Assembly (NCBI GenBank): GCA_001804865.1
Contig: MHBK01000055.1
Span: 1 to 64,000, forward strand
Reading direction: 5' to 3'
DNA: 64,000 nt
Source: Lentisphaerae bacterium GWF2_57_35
Lineage (GTDB): Bacteria; Verrucomicrobiota; Kiritimatiellia; CAIQIC01; GWF2-57-35
Under the pieces are notes generated by a model. The model did not search any database, was not told the DNA's origin, and saw only the letters and a program-made list of their open reading frames with translations. Shown in pieces: positions 17,377 to 24,903 of the stretch (its first letter is position 1; each line of letters starts with the position of its first letter). A program made the translations under genes and the position numbers.

Positions 17377-18126
17377 ATGGCGGACAAGAAGCATGTGCGG
17401 TTGGGGGTTAACATCGATCACGTAGCGACGCTGCGGCAAGCGCGGGGGACGACCTATCCCCGTCCGTTGGAAGCGGCGCGGCTTTGCGTGGAGGCCGGAG
17501 CGGAGGGGATAACGATTCACCTGCGGGAGGATCGACGTCACATTCAGGATGCGGATCTTCATGAATTAAAGCGGGAGCTGACGATTCCCCTGAATCTGGA
17601 AATGGCCAATGCGCCTGAGATTGTCGAGATCGCCCTGAAGGCTCATCCGGAAGAGGTTTGCCTGGTTCCTGAGAAACGCATGGAAGTGACGACGGAAGGC
17701 GGGTTGGATGTCGCGGGGCAAAAGGAAAATCTTCGTTCCACCGTTCAGCGGCTGAAGGACGCCGGCATCGCGGTCAGCCTTTTTGTGGAGGCAAATCGCC
17801 GCCAGTTGGAAGCCTCGGCGGAAGTGGGCGTGCCGTACGTGGAGCTGCATACCGGCACGTATTGCGATGCCCGGGGGGCGAAGGCCGAACAGGAGTTGGA
17901 ACGGCTCGTAGAGGGGGCGATCCTGGCGCATTCGCTGGGCTTGAAAGTCAACGCCGGCCACGGCATCAATCTGGATACCATTTCCGGCATTCTTCAAATG
18001 CCTCATCTCGACACCCTGAACATCGGTCACAGCATCGTGGCCCGGGCCGTGATGGTGGGCTTGAGAGAGGCGGTTCGCGAAACGATCGAAGCCATGTCGC
18101 ATTATACAGGAGGACGAGGTGGATAA
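17377..18126 (+). CDS. pdxJ: Pyridoxine 5'-phosphate synthase
   Basis: The 249-residue TIM-barrel protein makes pyridoxine 5'-phosphate from 1-deoxyxylulose 5-phosphate and 3-amino-1-hydroxyacetone 1-phosphate in the DXP-dependent vitamin B6 route. Family signatures are clear: GVNIDHVATLRQARG at the N-terminus, then EGITIHLREDRRHIQD, CLVPEKR, ELHTGTYCD, VNAGHGIN and LNIGHSIVARA near the end. Length is normal. AAAGGTGG precedes the ATG. The stop region overlaps acpS by 8 nt; the pdxJ-acpS order is common in many bacteria. pdxA and other B6 genes are not in the window. Confidence 0.96.
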   Translation: MADKKHVRLGVNIDHVATLRQARGTTYPRPLEAARLCVEAGAEGITIHLREDRRHIQDADLHELKRELTIPLNLEMANAPEIVEIALKAHPEEVCLVPEKRMEVTTEGGLDVAGQKENLRSTVQRLKDAGIAVSLFVEANRRQLEASAEVGVPYVELHTGTYCDARGAKAEQELERLVEGAILAHSLGLKVNAGHGINLDTISGILQMPHLDTLNIGHSIVARAVMVGLREAVRETIEAMSHYTGGRGG

Positions 18127-18532
18127 TGGGGCTCCCGATCGCCCCTCCACGGTGCTGGGGGTTGGCATCGACCTGGTTGAAAATGCACGCATGAACGAAA
18201 CGCTGGAGCGTTGGGCGAAGGCGTTCAAGGACCGGGTATTCCTTCCCAGCGAGCAGCGCTATTGCGAATCCAAGGCGACGCCGGCCCATCATTATGCCGG
18301 GCGTTTTGCCGTCAAGGAGGCGGTGAGCAAGGCTTTTGGAACCGGCGTGGGGGAGCATATCGGATGGTTGGATATTGAAGTTATCCGCGACGAACTCACC
18401 GGTGCGCCGTCGGTGCAATGGAGCGAAAAAGGCGCCCGCCTGGCTCAAAGCCGGGGTGTCCGGAAAGTTTTGATCAGTCTTTCACACGCGAAAAATTATA
18501 CGGTGGCCCAGGCTATTCTGCTTGGGGCCTAA
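18119..18532 (+). CDS. acpS: Holo-[acyl-carrier-protein] synthase
   Basis: The 137-residue product transfers phosphopantetheine from CoA to acyl carrier protein. It carries the family motifs VGIDLVENARM (metal-binding Asp) and HHYAGRFAVKEAVSKA with the catalytic Glu/Lys, then LSHAKNYTVAQ at the C-terminus. Start is GTG with AGGAGG about five bases upstream, inside the end of pdxJ (8-nt overlap), which implies translational coupling. The next gene, nnr, starts 9 bases after its stop, so the three form one operon. This trio is a frequent arrangement. Confidence 0.95.
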   Translation: MDNGAPDRPSTVLGVGIDLVENARMNETLERWAKAFKDRVFLPSEQRYCESKATPAHHYAGRFAVKEAVSKAFGTGVGEHIGWLDIEVIRDELTGAPSVQWSEKGARLAQSRGVRKVLISLSHAKNYTVAQAILLGA

Positions 18533-18541
18533 GGGGGAAGC

Positions 18542-20113
18542 ATGAAACTGGCGACCACAGCGCAGATGAGGCAGTTGGACCGACGGACGATGGATGAATT
18601 GGGGATACCTGGCGAAGCCTTGATGGAGCGGGCGGGCGAAGGAGTGGTTCGTGCGGTTCGCCGGCTTACGGAGTTGTCGGGGGGCTGCCATCCGGCGATT
18701 CATCTGGCGGCGGGGAAAGGCAATAATGGAGGCGATGCTTTTGCGGCGGCCCGCCTCCTCAAGGAATTGGGCTACTCCGTGACCGTCTGGCTGGCCGGCG
18801 CGACGGTCGATGTCAAAGGCGATGCGCTCACGCATTTGAACCGGATGAAAGCGGCTGGGATCGAATTGCGCGAGTTGCCTTCGGTGAAAGATTGGGATCG
18901 GGTGTGCACGGGACGGCCTTGTGGGGAGATTGTTGTCGACGGCCTGCTGGGCACGGGCACGGACGGGCCCGCGCAAGGCGCGGCGGCGGCGGCCATCCGA
19001 TGCGTCAATGCCTGGTCGCACGATGCGTTGGTGGTTTCCATCGATATTCCCTCCGGATTGAATGCCGACACCGGACAAGCGGAAGGGGAGGCGGTTCGAG
19101 CTGACGTAACCGTAACCATGGGGCTGCCCAAGCGCGGCTTTGTGGAGCCGTCGGCCTTGGAATACGTGGGCAGCCTGGAGGTGGTCGATATCGGAATTCC
19201 TCAGGAATTTGTTGACCATCTCCTCATGGAAGGGGAGAAGGAATTGATTGCCTTGGCCGATCTTCGGCCCTTGATGCCCCGGCGGGCGCGATTGTCGCAC
19301 AAGGGAACGTTTGGACATGTCTTGTTGATCGGCGGGTCGCGCGGATATAGCGGCTCCATCGCCTTGTCGGCTCGGGCGGCTCTGCGTTCGGGCGCCGGCC
19401 TGGTGACGGTGCTGGTTCCGGCCAGCATCGCGCCGATCGTGGCGGGCTTCATGCCGGAAGTCATGGTGACGGGCGTGGCGGAAACCGCGCAAGGAACGTT
19501 GGGCTACGAATTGTGGAATACCTGGCAGGAGCGGCTGGACGAATTCGATGCCGTGCTTTTGGGGCCGGGGTTGACGCGGCATGATCAAAGCCTGCAACTC
19601 GTGCGCAGCATCATTCGGGATTGCCCCCGTCCATTGGTTTTGGATGCCGATGCGATCAGCATTTTGGAAGGACAGGCCCATTGGATGGGCAAGGCACGGA
19701 ATCCGCTGGCGATCACTCCGCATCCCGGGGAATTGGCGCGCCTGATGTCCACTACGGTGGAAAAAATCCAAGCGGATCGTTGTGGTGCGGTGCGGGCAGC
19801 GGTCAAGGCGACGGGCGCTACGGTCGTTTTAAAGGGCGCCGGAACGGTGATCGGCCAGGCGGACCAGCCTCTCCAAGTGAATATCAACGGCAATCCCGGC
19901 ATGGCCACGGGCGGAACCGGCGACGTATTGGCCGGCATGCTGACCGGTTTGCTGGGGCAGGGCTTCGATGCGTTCGATGCCGCTTGTACCTCGGTCTATT
20001 TGCATGGGCGGGCAGGGGATCGGGCCGCGCTGCGCAAATCGCAAGCCGGTCTGATTGCCGGCGATTTGATCGAAGAAATCCCCAGCGCCTTCCGCGAACT
20101 CGAAGGCCGTTAA
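18542..20113 (+). CDS. nnr: Bifunctional NAD(P)H-hydrate repair enzyme (epimerase plus dehydratase)
   Basis: The 523-residue protein joins two domains. Residues about 1-220 are the YjeF_N epimerase (GEALMERAGEGV, GKGNNGGDAFAAARLL, VDGLLGTGTDGP, SIDIPSGLNADTG), which interconverts R and S hydrates of NAD(P)H. Residues about 240-515 are the ADP/ATP-dependent dehydratase of ribokinase-like fold (SHKGTFGHVLLIGGS, LDADAIS, ITPHPGELARL, LKGAGTVI, GMATGGTGDVLAG). It repairs damaged cofactor in the cytoplasm. Fusion in this order is usual in bacteria. It follows acpS by 9 bases. A 7-nt repeat array follows the stop. Confidence 0.95.
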   Translation: MKLATTAQMRQLDRRTMDELGIPGEALMERAGEGVVRAVRRLTELSGGCHPAIHLAAGKGNNGGDAFAAARLLKELGYSVTVWLAGATVDVKGDALTHLNRMKAAGIELRELPSVKDWDRVCTGRPCGEIVVDGLLGTGTDGPAQGAAAAAIRCVNAWSHDALVVSIDIPSGLNADTGQAEGEAVRADVTVTMGLPKRGFVEPSALEYVGSLEVVDIGIPQEFVDHLLMEGEKELIALADLRPLMPRRARLSHKGTFGHVLLIGGSRGYSGSIALSARAALRSGAGLVTVLVPASIAPIVAGFMPEVMVTGVAETAQGTLGYELWNTWQERLDEFDAVLLGPGLTRHDQSLQLVRSIIRDCPRPLVLDADAISILEGQAHWMGKARNPLAITPHPGELARLMSTTVEKIQADRCGAVRAAVKATGATVVLKGAGTVIGQADQPLQVNINGNPGMATGGTGDVLAGMLTGLLGQGFDAFDAACTSVYLHGRAGDRAALRKSQAGLIAGDLIEEIPSAFRELEGR

Positions 20114-20137
20114 CATTCCCTTTGCGGATAACCAATC

Positions 20138-20298
20138 ACTGATCACTGAATACTGATCACCGATTACTGAATACTGAATACTGATTACTGAATACTGATT
20201 ACTGATCACTGAATACTGAATACTGATTACTGATCACTGATTACTGAATACTGATCACTGATTACTGAATACTGATAACTGGATGCCGATCACTGATC
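20138..20298. repeat. Long 7-nt repeat array (ACTGANN)
   Basis: About 23 consecutive 7-nt units, nearly all ACTGATC, ACTGAAT or ACTGATT, fill the gap between the convergent nnr and the 20300 lipoprotein gene, ending one base before its stop codon. Unlike the two other arrays, all units here have one orientation. Confidence 0.9.
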
Positions 20299-20299
20299 A

Positions 20300-21100
20300 C
20301 TACTCCCTGCTCTTCAACGGCTTTCTGTCGTACTCGACCGGATAGCTTCGTGAAAGACTGCCGATGTTGACGCTTAATTTCGCCCCCATCACGGACGACA
20401 CGGCGGCGTTGGTGAGGACTCCTTCGGCAGGGATCGTGAAGCGGCGGGAGGCTGGACCGGCGCTGACCTCAATTTCCTTGGGCGTTCGCGTCAGGTTGCG
20501 GACGTCAAATCGCACCTGATAACCGTATTCGTTGACTTCGAATTCCTCCTGCTCCATGACGCGGGTCTTGTTGCCCATGCCGTCTCTTTCGAATTTGTCC
20601 GTGGGCGCCATGCGAGTGCTGATGTGAGCGCCGGTTACGATTTCCTCGCCGACGATGTTTTCAAGGGCGACGGGAAATCGATCGGCATTGCGGCCGGCGG
20701 GCTCTTCCACAAAATCCGATTCGATCGGCGGCGGCGTGTAGACATTTTCCGGGGCGCGGGGCGTTTGCTTCAAGACTTGGAGGGCGGCCGCCAGCTTGTT
20801 GGCCGAGTTTTCCAGTTCGTCGAGCGTGCGATTGACTTCGCTCAGTTGGATGGTCAACTGGTCCGTTGCATGCCGGCCTTCCGCCGCTTGGGCCTCCAGT
20901 TTTTCAGCCAGCGCGCGCTGCTCCGTGCGGCGCAGGCTTTCGGTTTCGCTGAGCCGGGCCTCCAGGCGGGCGATCCGTTGATCCTGCTGATGCAGGCGGT
21001 CGACCATAGGATCGGGTTGGTTTTCGTTACAGCCCATCAAGGACAGGGCGGCGCTCAGAGCCAAGCCTGCGATGGACGTTCGTCGTATTATTCGTTTCAT
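20300..21100 (-). CDS. Coiled-coil lipoprotein
   Basis: The start was set at the ATG at 21100, where a lipoprotein signal begins (MKRIIRRTSIAGLALSAA, lipobox LMGC at about 20-23); the longer frame upstream has no signal. Residues about 33-105 are a coiled coil (heptads of Leu/Ile with Glu/Arg/Gln: QQDQRIARLEARLSETE). The C-terminal third is beta-rich (YQVRFDVRNLTRTPKEIEV) and may be an Ig-like domain. The 266-residue product is probably anchored in the outer membrane facing the periplasm. Family unknown. It is convergent with nnr. Confidence 0.7.
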   Translation of the reverse strand: MKRIIRRTSIAGLALSAALSLMGCNENQPDPMVDRLHQQDQRIARLEARLSETESLRRTEQRALAEKLEAQAAEGRHATDQLTIQLSEVNRTLDELENSANKLAAALQVLKQTPRAPENVYTPPPIESDFVEEPAGRNADRFPVALENIVGEEIVTGAHISTRMAPTDKFERDGMGNKTRVMEQEEFEVNEYGYQVRFDVRNLTRTPKEIEVSAGPASRRFTIPAEGVLTNAAVSSVMGAKLSVNIGSLSRSYPVEYDRKPLKSRE

Positions 21101-21343
21101 ATCTCGCCTGTTATGCGTGGATGGATTTGAATCCCATGATCTACATCGGTTTTCGTTAAGCAAGTTCTTTCTTGAGGCTGGGAGAGGTTCACAAGAAAAT
21201 GAACGTCTGTATTTGCGTGGCCGCCGCCGCCCGGTCTTTTTCCGTGTCTCCCATAACCAGTATCGAAACTTCACAATGGCTTCGCGATATGCCGCCTGAA
21301 GTGTAACCGGCGCCGTGTCCTTCAACGCCTTTTCCCACCCCCT

Positions 21344-21554
21344 CGAAGTACACGGTCTATTTATGTGAAACGATCACTTATCGATTGGCCGGCAGATCCT
21401 TATTTTGGAGGGTCGCGCTCCGTCGCGACCGAAAGAAGAAGGTTCCGACAGAGCGGAACCCTCCAGGAATCATGTGCCTGGATTGCTCGAAGGCGCGCCG
21501 AACCCGTTTTGCCATCCAACGAGTTTACAGCGCACATAAATAGACTGTGCTTCG
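21344..21554. repeat. Inverted-repeat-bounded element, MITE-like
   Basis: Arms 21344-21367 and 21533-21554 are inverted copies around the core CTATTTATGTG with one indel and a few mismatches. They enclose about 165 bp with no gene, including the palindrome pair at 21406-21465. Size and structure fit a non-autonomous element, but no target duplication was identified. Confidence 0.5.
21406..21465. repeat. TGGAG-hairpin-hairpin-CTCCA element, copy A
   Basis: TGGAGG at the left pairs with CCTCCA at the right. Between them lie two perfect palindromes, GGTCGCG/CGCGACC (21411-21430) and GGTTCCG/CGGAACC (21441-21460), separated by ten A/G-rich bases. The same plan is seen at 25972-26024 and partly near 46561-46710. 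Confidence 0.7.
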
Positions 21555-21985
21555 AAGTAGTCTTTATACAAATAGTCCTTACCCATCTACCTCGTTACAT
21601 AAAGACGATTTCGTCCGCAAGACCAAGAGTGAACGTTCGTTCATAATAAATTATCCGCCAGCCATTTCCTCCATGCCCCCGCCTTCGTTCCGTTCGTTAA
21701 TCTCAAGGCCAAAATACAAAAACGCCCGTTGCATTAAAGACTACTTGGAGTACAGGGGTCCATTAAGTTGTCTTTACCCCCCTCTGATCGCTCCTTGCAT
21801 ATAGTCTACTTCGCCCCGCCAGGCCGGCAGCGAAATGGTCTTCATAAATAATTGACGCCAAGCCTGTTTCATCCTTGACCCGCCTCGACGCCAGCCCTTA
21901 CCCTCAGGGGCAAATATGATAAAGCGGACGCTGCATAACGACTACTTAAAGTCCGCTCAATAACACTGTTGTGTGAAGAATCAAT

Positions 21986-22612
21986 ATGACAAATCTGCTC
22001 ACAATCACGGGTAACGCAGCTCATGCATTGCAGACGATGCCGACAGCTCAGAAATACGCACTAGCATTCTTGGTTATCGGCTACTTACTGAGCGAGGGAT
22101 CAAAGCTTGTCTGGGCCATAATTATACACCTCAGACGCAAGTCACGGGTACGCCGGATTATCCGTTACGAGATTGGGCACAACCTTTCTCTCCTGCGCGA
22201 ACTATGGAATCAAGTACTTGCCGAGAAGCCTGCGAGGCCAGAGGTGGAGTACATCGCCCGCTGCAATCAACTAATCCGACGACCATTTCCTGCATTCCAC
22301 GACCAAGCGTTTCTTTCTGAATCGAGCAACATAGCCAGCTATCTATCCAAACGTCGGATTGAGGCTCTACTGCACTTTTACTCGCGACTCGAAGCATTGA
22401 GGGAATTCCGTACGATGATCCAGTCCAAATCCGAACAAGAAAATGAAAATTGGAGACTGGCGAGCAAAGGAACCAACAAACTGCACTTCGATGACAAGGA
22501 CAAGCACTGGGATCTACCGGCATCGCCATTCTCGGAGCAGTCGCAATACCTTTTTGAAGAGGCCAAGGGAATCGTCGAACCTTTGCTTAAGGCTGGAAAT
22601 ATTATGGAATGA
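21986..22612 (+). CDS. Cassette protein with one membrane segment, function unknown
   Basis: The 208-residue product has a membrane segment at about residues 22-48 (YALAFLVIGYLLSEGSKLVW), then a basic stretch (HLRRKSRVRRIIRYE) and a mostly helical cytoplasmic part with charged heptads. No family is recognised. Its stop codon overlaps the first base of an attC-like site, the arrangement expected for a gene in an integron cassette. Base composition is near 50 percent GC, lower than the flanking housekeeping genes. No clear ribosome site precedes the ATG. Confidence 0.65.
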   Translation: MTNLLTITGNAAHALQTMPTAQKYALAFLVIGYLLSEGSKLVWAIIIHLRRKSRVRRIIRYEIGHNLSLLRELWNQVLAEKPARPEVEYIARCNQLIRRPFPAFHDQAFLSESSNIASYLSKRRIEALLHFYSRLEALREFRTMIQSKSEQENENWRLASKGTNKLHFDDKDKHWDLPASPFSEQSQYLFEEAKGIVEPLLKAGNIME

Positions 22613-22667
22613 ATCAACCAAATTCTCGGTACGGCGTAAACGCCGCCCGAGATTTGTGACGTTGGCG
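22612..22667 (+). other. attC-like recombination site 1
   Basis: An AAC-containing left box (TCAACCAAAT) and a right box (GACGTTGGCG) flank a near-palindrome: CTCGG-T-ACGGCG-TAAA-CGCCG-CCCGAG with extrahelical bases. The layout matches sites at 24160 and 24463, as in integron attC sites, where the folded bottom strand is the substrate. Confidence 0.75.
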
Positions 22668-22706
22668 AAAGATATTTAAATCTACATAAGAAAGAGAGAT
22701 GAAATT

Positions 22707-23519
22707 ATGGAAAAGGCCACATTCACATGTTATGCGACACCTGCAAACTATGAAATTCCCGGAGGCATTCGCAAGACAATACAAGCCATAGACGGACACC
22801 AAATGGAACACGTATTTGTTACTTCCTCAGATGGTGATGATTGGGGTTGTTTCGGGCGCGGTGCCTCACAAATTGATAAGTCTAAGTGCCGAATAGTGGC
22901 GGAAGGCCAAGGAATCGCTGAGTGGGCTAGATTGATTAATGGCCATGATCAAGCTCATCCAACGGGAATAACAAACTTTATAGATGGGACTTGTCATTGT
23001 GTCGCCAATCGTCTTCTTGTCCTCGCTGGCGTAGATGCTTGCGAAGCAAGCGGAAACTTCCTGGTTAATTTCATGTATGGCAAGTATGTTTTCGGTCTCA
23101 ATGCCTATAGGGACCTCGCCGAGAAATCTGCGAATGAACTTAATACGAACAAGCCCTACAGTATTCCAGATAGTGAGGTTGCAAGGGTGTTAGCTCAGAT
23201 TGAAGGGCACATAACAGATGAACTTGCTATCATGCAGAAAGACTTCGAAGCACAGTTCCCATTAGATATCGAAACTCTTCCAGACCAGCAGAGGTTAGAG
23301 CTTCGAAGAATATATGAACATTTTCATAGTCAACGAATTGAGGCGTATCAACAATTAGACAGAAGCAATCCAAAAGCCGCTCAGTTGCGTTACTTTGAAC
23401 TGATGCAGCCTGCACTGACTAAGGTCTTCATTGATTTACAAGAATTATTTGGTATTGAACGTTATGCCGAACTTATCAATGTTGCTCCCGATCAAGCCGT
23501 CAGGCTTTTGTTGGGATAA
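22707..23519 (+). CDS. Cassette protein of unknown function with CHCVANR motif
   Basis: The 270-residue product is probably cytoplasmic (no signal or membrane segment). The N-terminal half is mixed alpha/beta and has the block DGTCHCVANRLLVLAG at about 93-108, where a Cys-His pair sits in a helix start, as seen in some cysteine-enzyme-like families; no function is claimed. The C-terminal half is helical and charged (RIYEHFHSQRIEAYQQLD). It is framed by attC-like sites 22612-22667 and 23544-23603, so it is one cassette. It is AT-rich relative to housekeeping genes. Two out-of-frame ATGs are close; the one at 22707 opens the long frame. Confidence 0.65.
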   Translation: MEKATFTCYATPANYEIPGGIRKTIQAIDGHQMEHVFVTSSDGDDWGCFGRGASQIDKSKCRIVAEGQGIAEWARLINGHDQAHPTGITNFIDGTCHCVANRLLVLAGVDACEASGNFLVNFMYGKYVFGLNAYRDLAEKSANELNTNKPYSIPDSEVARVLAQIEGHITDELAIMQKDFEAQFPLDIETLPDQQRLELRRIYEHFHSQRIEAYQQLDRSNPKAAQLRYFELMQPALTKVFIDLQELFGIERYAELINVAPDQAVRLLLG

Positions 23520-23543
23520 CCATAATCACGGGAATTTGCACTA

Positions 23544-23603
23544 TGCCAACCAGAGCCTGAAGCGTACGCGGACAAGCCGCGCCGCTTAGGCTGATCGTTG
23601 GCA
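23544..23603 (+). other. attC-like recombination site 2
   Basis: TGCCAAC (23544-23550) and GTTGGCA (23597-23603) are perfect inverted ends. Inside, AGCCT-G-AAGCG pairs with CGCTT-AGGCT, leaving one extrahelical G, and GCGG pairs with CCGC around a short loop. This is the best attC structure in the window. Confidence 0.9.
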
Positions 23604-23619
23604 CTAAAGGCAAACGCAT

Positions 23620-23654
23620 TTGACAGGGAACAAACCGTACAGTATCCTGTACAT
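23620..23654 (+). promoter_or_regulatory. Promoter and operator of the yefM-yoeB cassette
   Basis: TTGACA (23620-23625) and TATCCT (23643-23648) have a 17-bp spacer. The palindrome GTACAGTATCCTGTAC (23637-23652) covers the -10 box, and TGTACA (23649-23654) matches the core known from YefM operators of other bacteria. Transcription would begin near 23655, only about three bases before the ATG, so the message may be leaderless. Autorepression by YefM-YoeB is the expected control. Confidence 0.75.
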
Positions 23655-23657
23655 ACT

Positions 23658-23909
23658 ATGAATGCAATCACCTATACTGAAGCGAGGGAGAAGCTGGCGT
23701 CGACCATCAAGAAGGTCTGTCGGAATCACGATCCGGTTATCATTACACGTAAACGCGAAGATGCCGTGGTTATGATGTCGCTGGACGACTATGAAACATT
23801 GCAGGAGACCGCGTACCTGGTGCGTAGTCCCAAGAACGCACAGCGTCTGCTTGAGTCGATCAAGGAGCTGGAAGCAGGCAAGGGAAAGGAACGGGATCTG
23901 ATTGAATGA
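23658..23909 (+). CDS. yefM: Antitoxin YefM (Phd/YefM family)
   Basis: The ATG at 23658 gives an 83-residue antitoxin (MNAITYTEAREKLASTIKKV) with the family pattern: N-terminal DNA-binding half (NHDPVIITRKREDAVVMMSLDDYETLQET) and a C-terminal charged tail that wraps the toxin. It neutralises YoeB and represses its own promoter, which carries a TGTACA operator directly upstream. The longer frame from 23598 starts inside attC and is not used. No Shine-Dalgarno is seen, fitting a leaderless message. Stop overlaps yoeB by 4 nt (ATGA). Confidence 0.95.
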   Translation: MNAITYTEAREKLASTIKKVCRNHDPVIITRKREDAVVMMSLDDYETLQETAYLVRSPKNAQRLLESIKELEAGKGKERDLIE

Positions 23910-24160
23910 AGGTGATCTTCTCGACACATGGATGGGAGGATTATCTGTACTGGCAATCGACCGATCAGAAAGTACTGAAGCGGATCAATAGCCTTATCAA
24001 AGAAACCGTGCGCACACCTTTTCAAGGCACAGGGAAGCCAGAACCATTGAAGCATGTTTTGGGAGGTTACTGGTCACGGCGGATAACAGATGAGCACAGG
24101 ATGGTCTACAAAGTGGAAGAGGAATCGTTGTTGATTGCGCAACTACGATATCATTATTAA
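23906..24160 (+). CDS. yoeB: mRNA interferase YoeB (RelE superfamily toxin)
   Basis: The 84-residue toxin shows the YoeB pattern: WEDYLYWQSTDQKVLKRINSL, GTGKPEPLKHVL, GYWSRRITDEHRMVYKV and the C-terminal RYHY. The Glu, Arg and His residues of the E. coli YoeB active site (Glu46, Arg65, His83) have counterparts in GKPEPL, WSRRI and RYHY. It cleaves mRNA in the ribosome and is held inactive by YefM. Start overlaps the yefM stop by 4 nt. The stop codon touches the next attC-like site, so the pair fills one promoter-bearing integron cassette; such modules stabilise large arrays. Confidence 0.95.
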   Translation: MKVIFSTHGWEDYLYWQSTDQKVLKRINSLIKETVRTPFQGTGKPEPLKHVLGGYWSRRITDEHRMVYKVEEESLLIAQLRYHY

Positions 24161-24219
24161 GCCAACAAAAAATTTCCAGCGTACAGCGTAAACGCTGTCG
24201 CTGAAATTTGACGTTGGCA
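24160..24219 (+). other. attC-like recombination site 3
   Basis: AGCCAAC (24160-24166) and GTTGGCA (24213-24219) bound a symmetrical core: AAATTTC-CAGCG-TACAGCG-TAAA-CGCTGT-CGCTG-AAATTTGAC. Spacing and layout match sites 1 and 4. It starts on the last base of yoeB. Confidence 0.85.
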
Positions 24220-24231
24220 TAAAGAAATGAA

Positions 24232-24459
24232 ATGAAACCCCAAGAGCATTTTCTACTGAAGATAACGCAAAAGGACGGCGAAATCCGTATTTGCGGAAAT
24301 AAAGAAGGCCTTGGATATCTCAGTGAAGTTTCGAAACGAATAATCGGGAAGACTGATTCATCGGGACACATCCACATAAGCCCAAAGATGGGAAATGCGA
24401 CAGAGGGTTCGGAAACAGTAAAACTCGAATACTTTGACAATGAGGATGACTACAAATAA
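24232..24459 (+). CDS. Small cassette protein, Imm32-like
   Basis: The 75-residue product has the pattern ICGNKEGLGYLSEVSKRIIG followed by HIHISPKM and a hydrophobic strand with a C-terminal acidic tail. The GN-x-EGL block plus H-x-H resembles the Imm32 family of immunity proteins linked to polymorphic toxins, as recalled from family patterns; no search was possible. It lies alone between attC-like sites 3 and 4, so no toxin partner is in its cassette. If it is an immunity gene, the cassette would be a resistance module against toxins from other cells. Confidence 0.6.
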   Translation: MKPQEHFLLKITQKDGEIRICGNKEGLGYLSEVSKRIIGKTDSSGHIHISPKMGNATEGSETVKLEYFDNEDDYK

Positions 24460-24462
24460 AAA

Positions 24463-24518
24463 TGCCAACAAAATTTTCGGTACGGCGTAAAAGCCGCCCG
24501 AGATTTTCGACGATGGGC
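24463..24518 (+). other. attC-like recombination site 4
   Basis: TGCCAAC (24463-24469) at the left and a right end GATGGGC (24512-24518), where GTT is changed to GAT. The core (TTTTCGG-TACGGCG-TAAAA-GCCG-CCCGA-GATTTTCGAC) is nearly the same as site 1. The changed right core base suggests a partly inactive site. Confidence 0.75.
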
Positions 24519-24530
24519 CATGATAATTGA

Positions 24531-24881
24531 ATGAAACTACTGCGCAATACTCTGGTCTTTGTGAGCCTGCTCGCTCTGGAGGCGCTCCTCATCCTTCTGC
24601 TTCCTCGTATCTACAGCAATGCGCGACCGCTATCATTTTACATGTGGATTGCGTTTGGCATTCCTCTGATTCTGGTCTTCCTCATATTCGCTTGGTTGGT
24701 GTTCAAGGATGATTCGCGGCATGGTGGTTCTCGGCTCATGAAAGCGATAGCAGGAGGTCTTCTCTTTGCTGTTTTGTGGATGAGTATTGTAGGCATCACT
24801 CTCATCAAAATCACCGGGTCAGGAACTCTACTTGGGATCAAAGATGAAGCCCAGCGGGTGGAGCGTACGTTTTGCCCGTAA
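24531..24881 (+). CDS. Small integral membrane protein in cassette array
   Basis: The 116-residue product has three probable membrane segments (about residues 7-26, 37-60 and 74-97) with short loops and a basic GGSRLMK stretch between the second and third. No family is recognised. It starts 12 bases after attC-like site 4. No attC was found between it and the next gene, so the two may share one cassette. The end of the gene may overlap the next reading frame, depending on that gene's start. Confidence 0.55.
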   Translation: MKLLRNTLVFVSLLALEALLILLLPRIYSNARPLSFYMWIAFGIPLILVFLIFAWLVFKDDSRHGGSRLMKAIAGGLLFAVLWMSIVGITLIKITGSGTLLGIKDEAQRVERTFCP

Positions 24882-24903
24882 CGTTCGACCGCAACTGAAA
24901 TTG

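Larger units (their letters stand above)
21101..21985. other. Intergenic region upstream of the cassette array
   Basis: No gene is supported in these 0.9 kb. It holds an inverted-repeat element (21344-21554), two adjoining palindromes inside it, and three diverged copies of a GACTACTT-N-RAGT motif (near 21549-21562 inverted, 21740 and 21938). The last 50 bases contain ATAACACTGTTGT just before the first cassette gene. I searched this stretch by eye for an integrase reading frame and attI and saw none. Confidence 0.5.

Noticed and set aside
20138..20298. 7-nt array read as CRISPR or as plasmid iterons
   Set aside because: The unit is 7 nt with no spacers, no replication gene is near, and similar arrays occur at two other chromosomal gaps.
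21115..21150. tRNA-like T-arm on the minus strand (GGATTCAAATCC)
   Set aside because: The closing pair is mismatched and no D-arm, anticodon arm or acceptor stem can be placed around it.
21900..21985. An attC or attI site directly before the first cassette gene
   Set aside because: GCATAAC and GTTGTGT could be taken as ends, but the arms do not pair well enough and the core is not palindromic.
24882..24903. An attC site between the two membrane-protein genes
   Set aside because: AACGTTCG is present but no matching left end or palindromic core is found.
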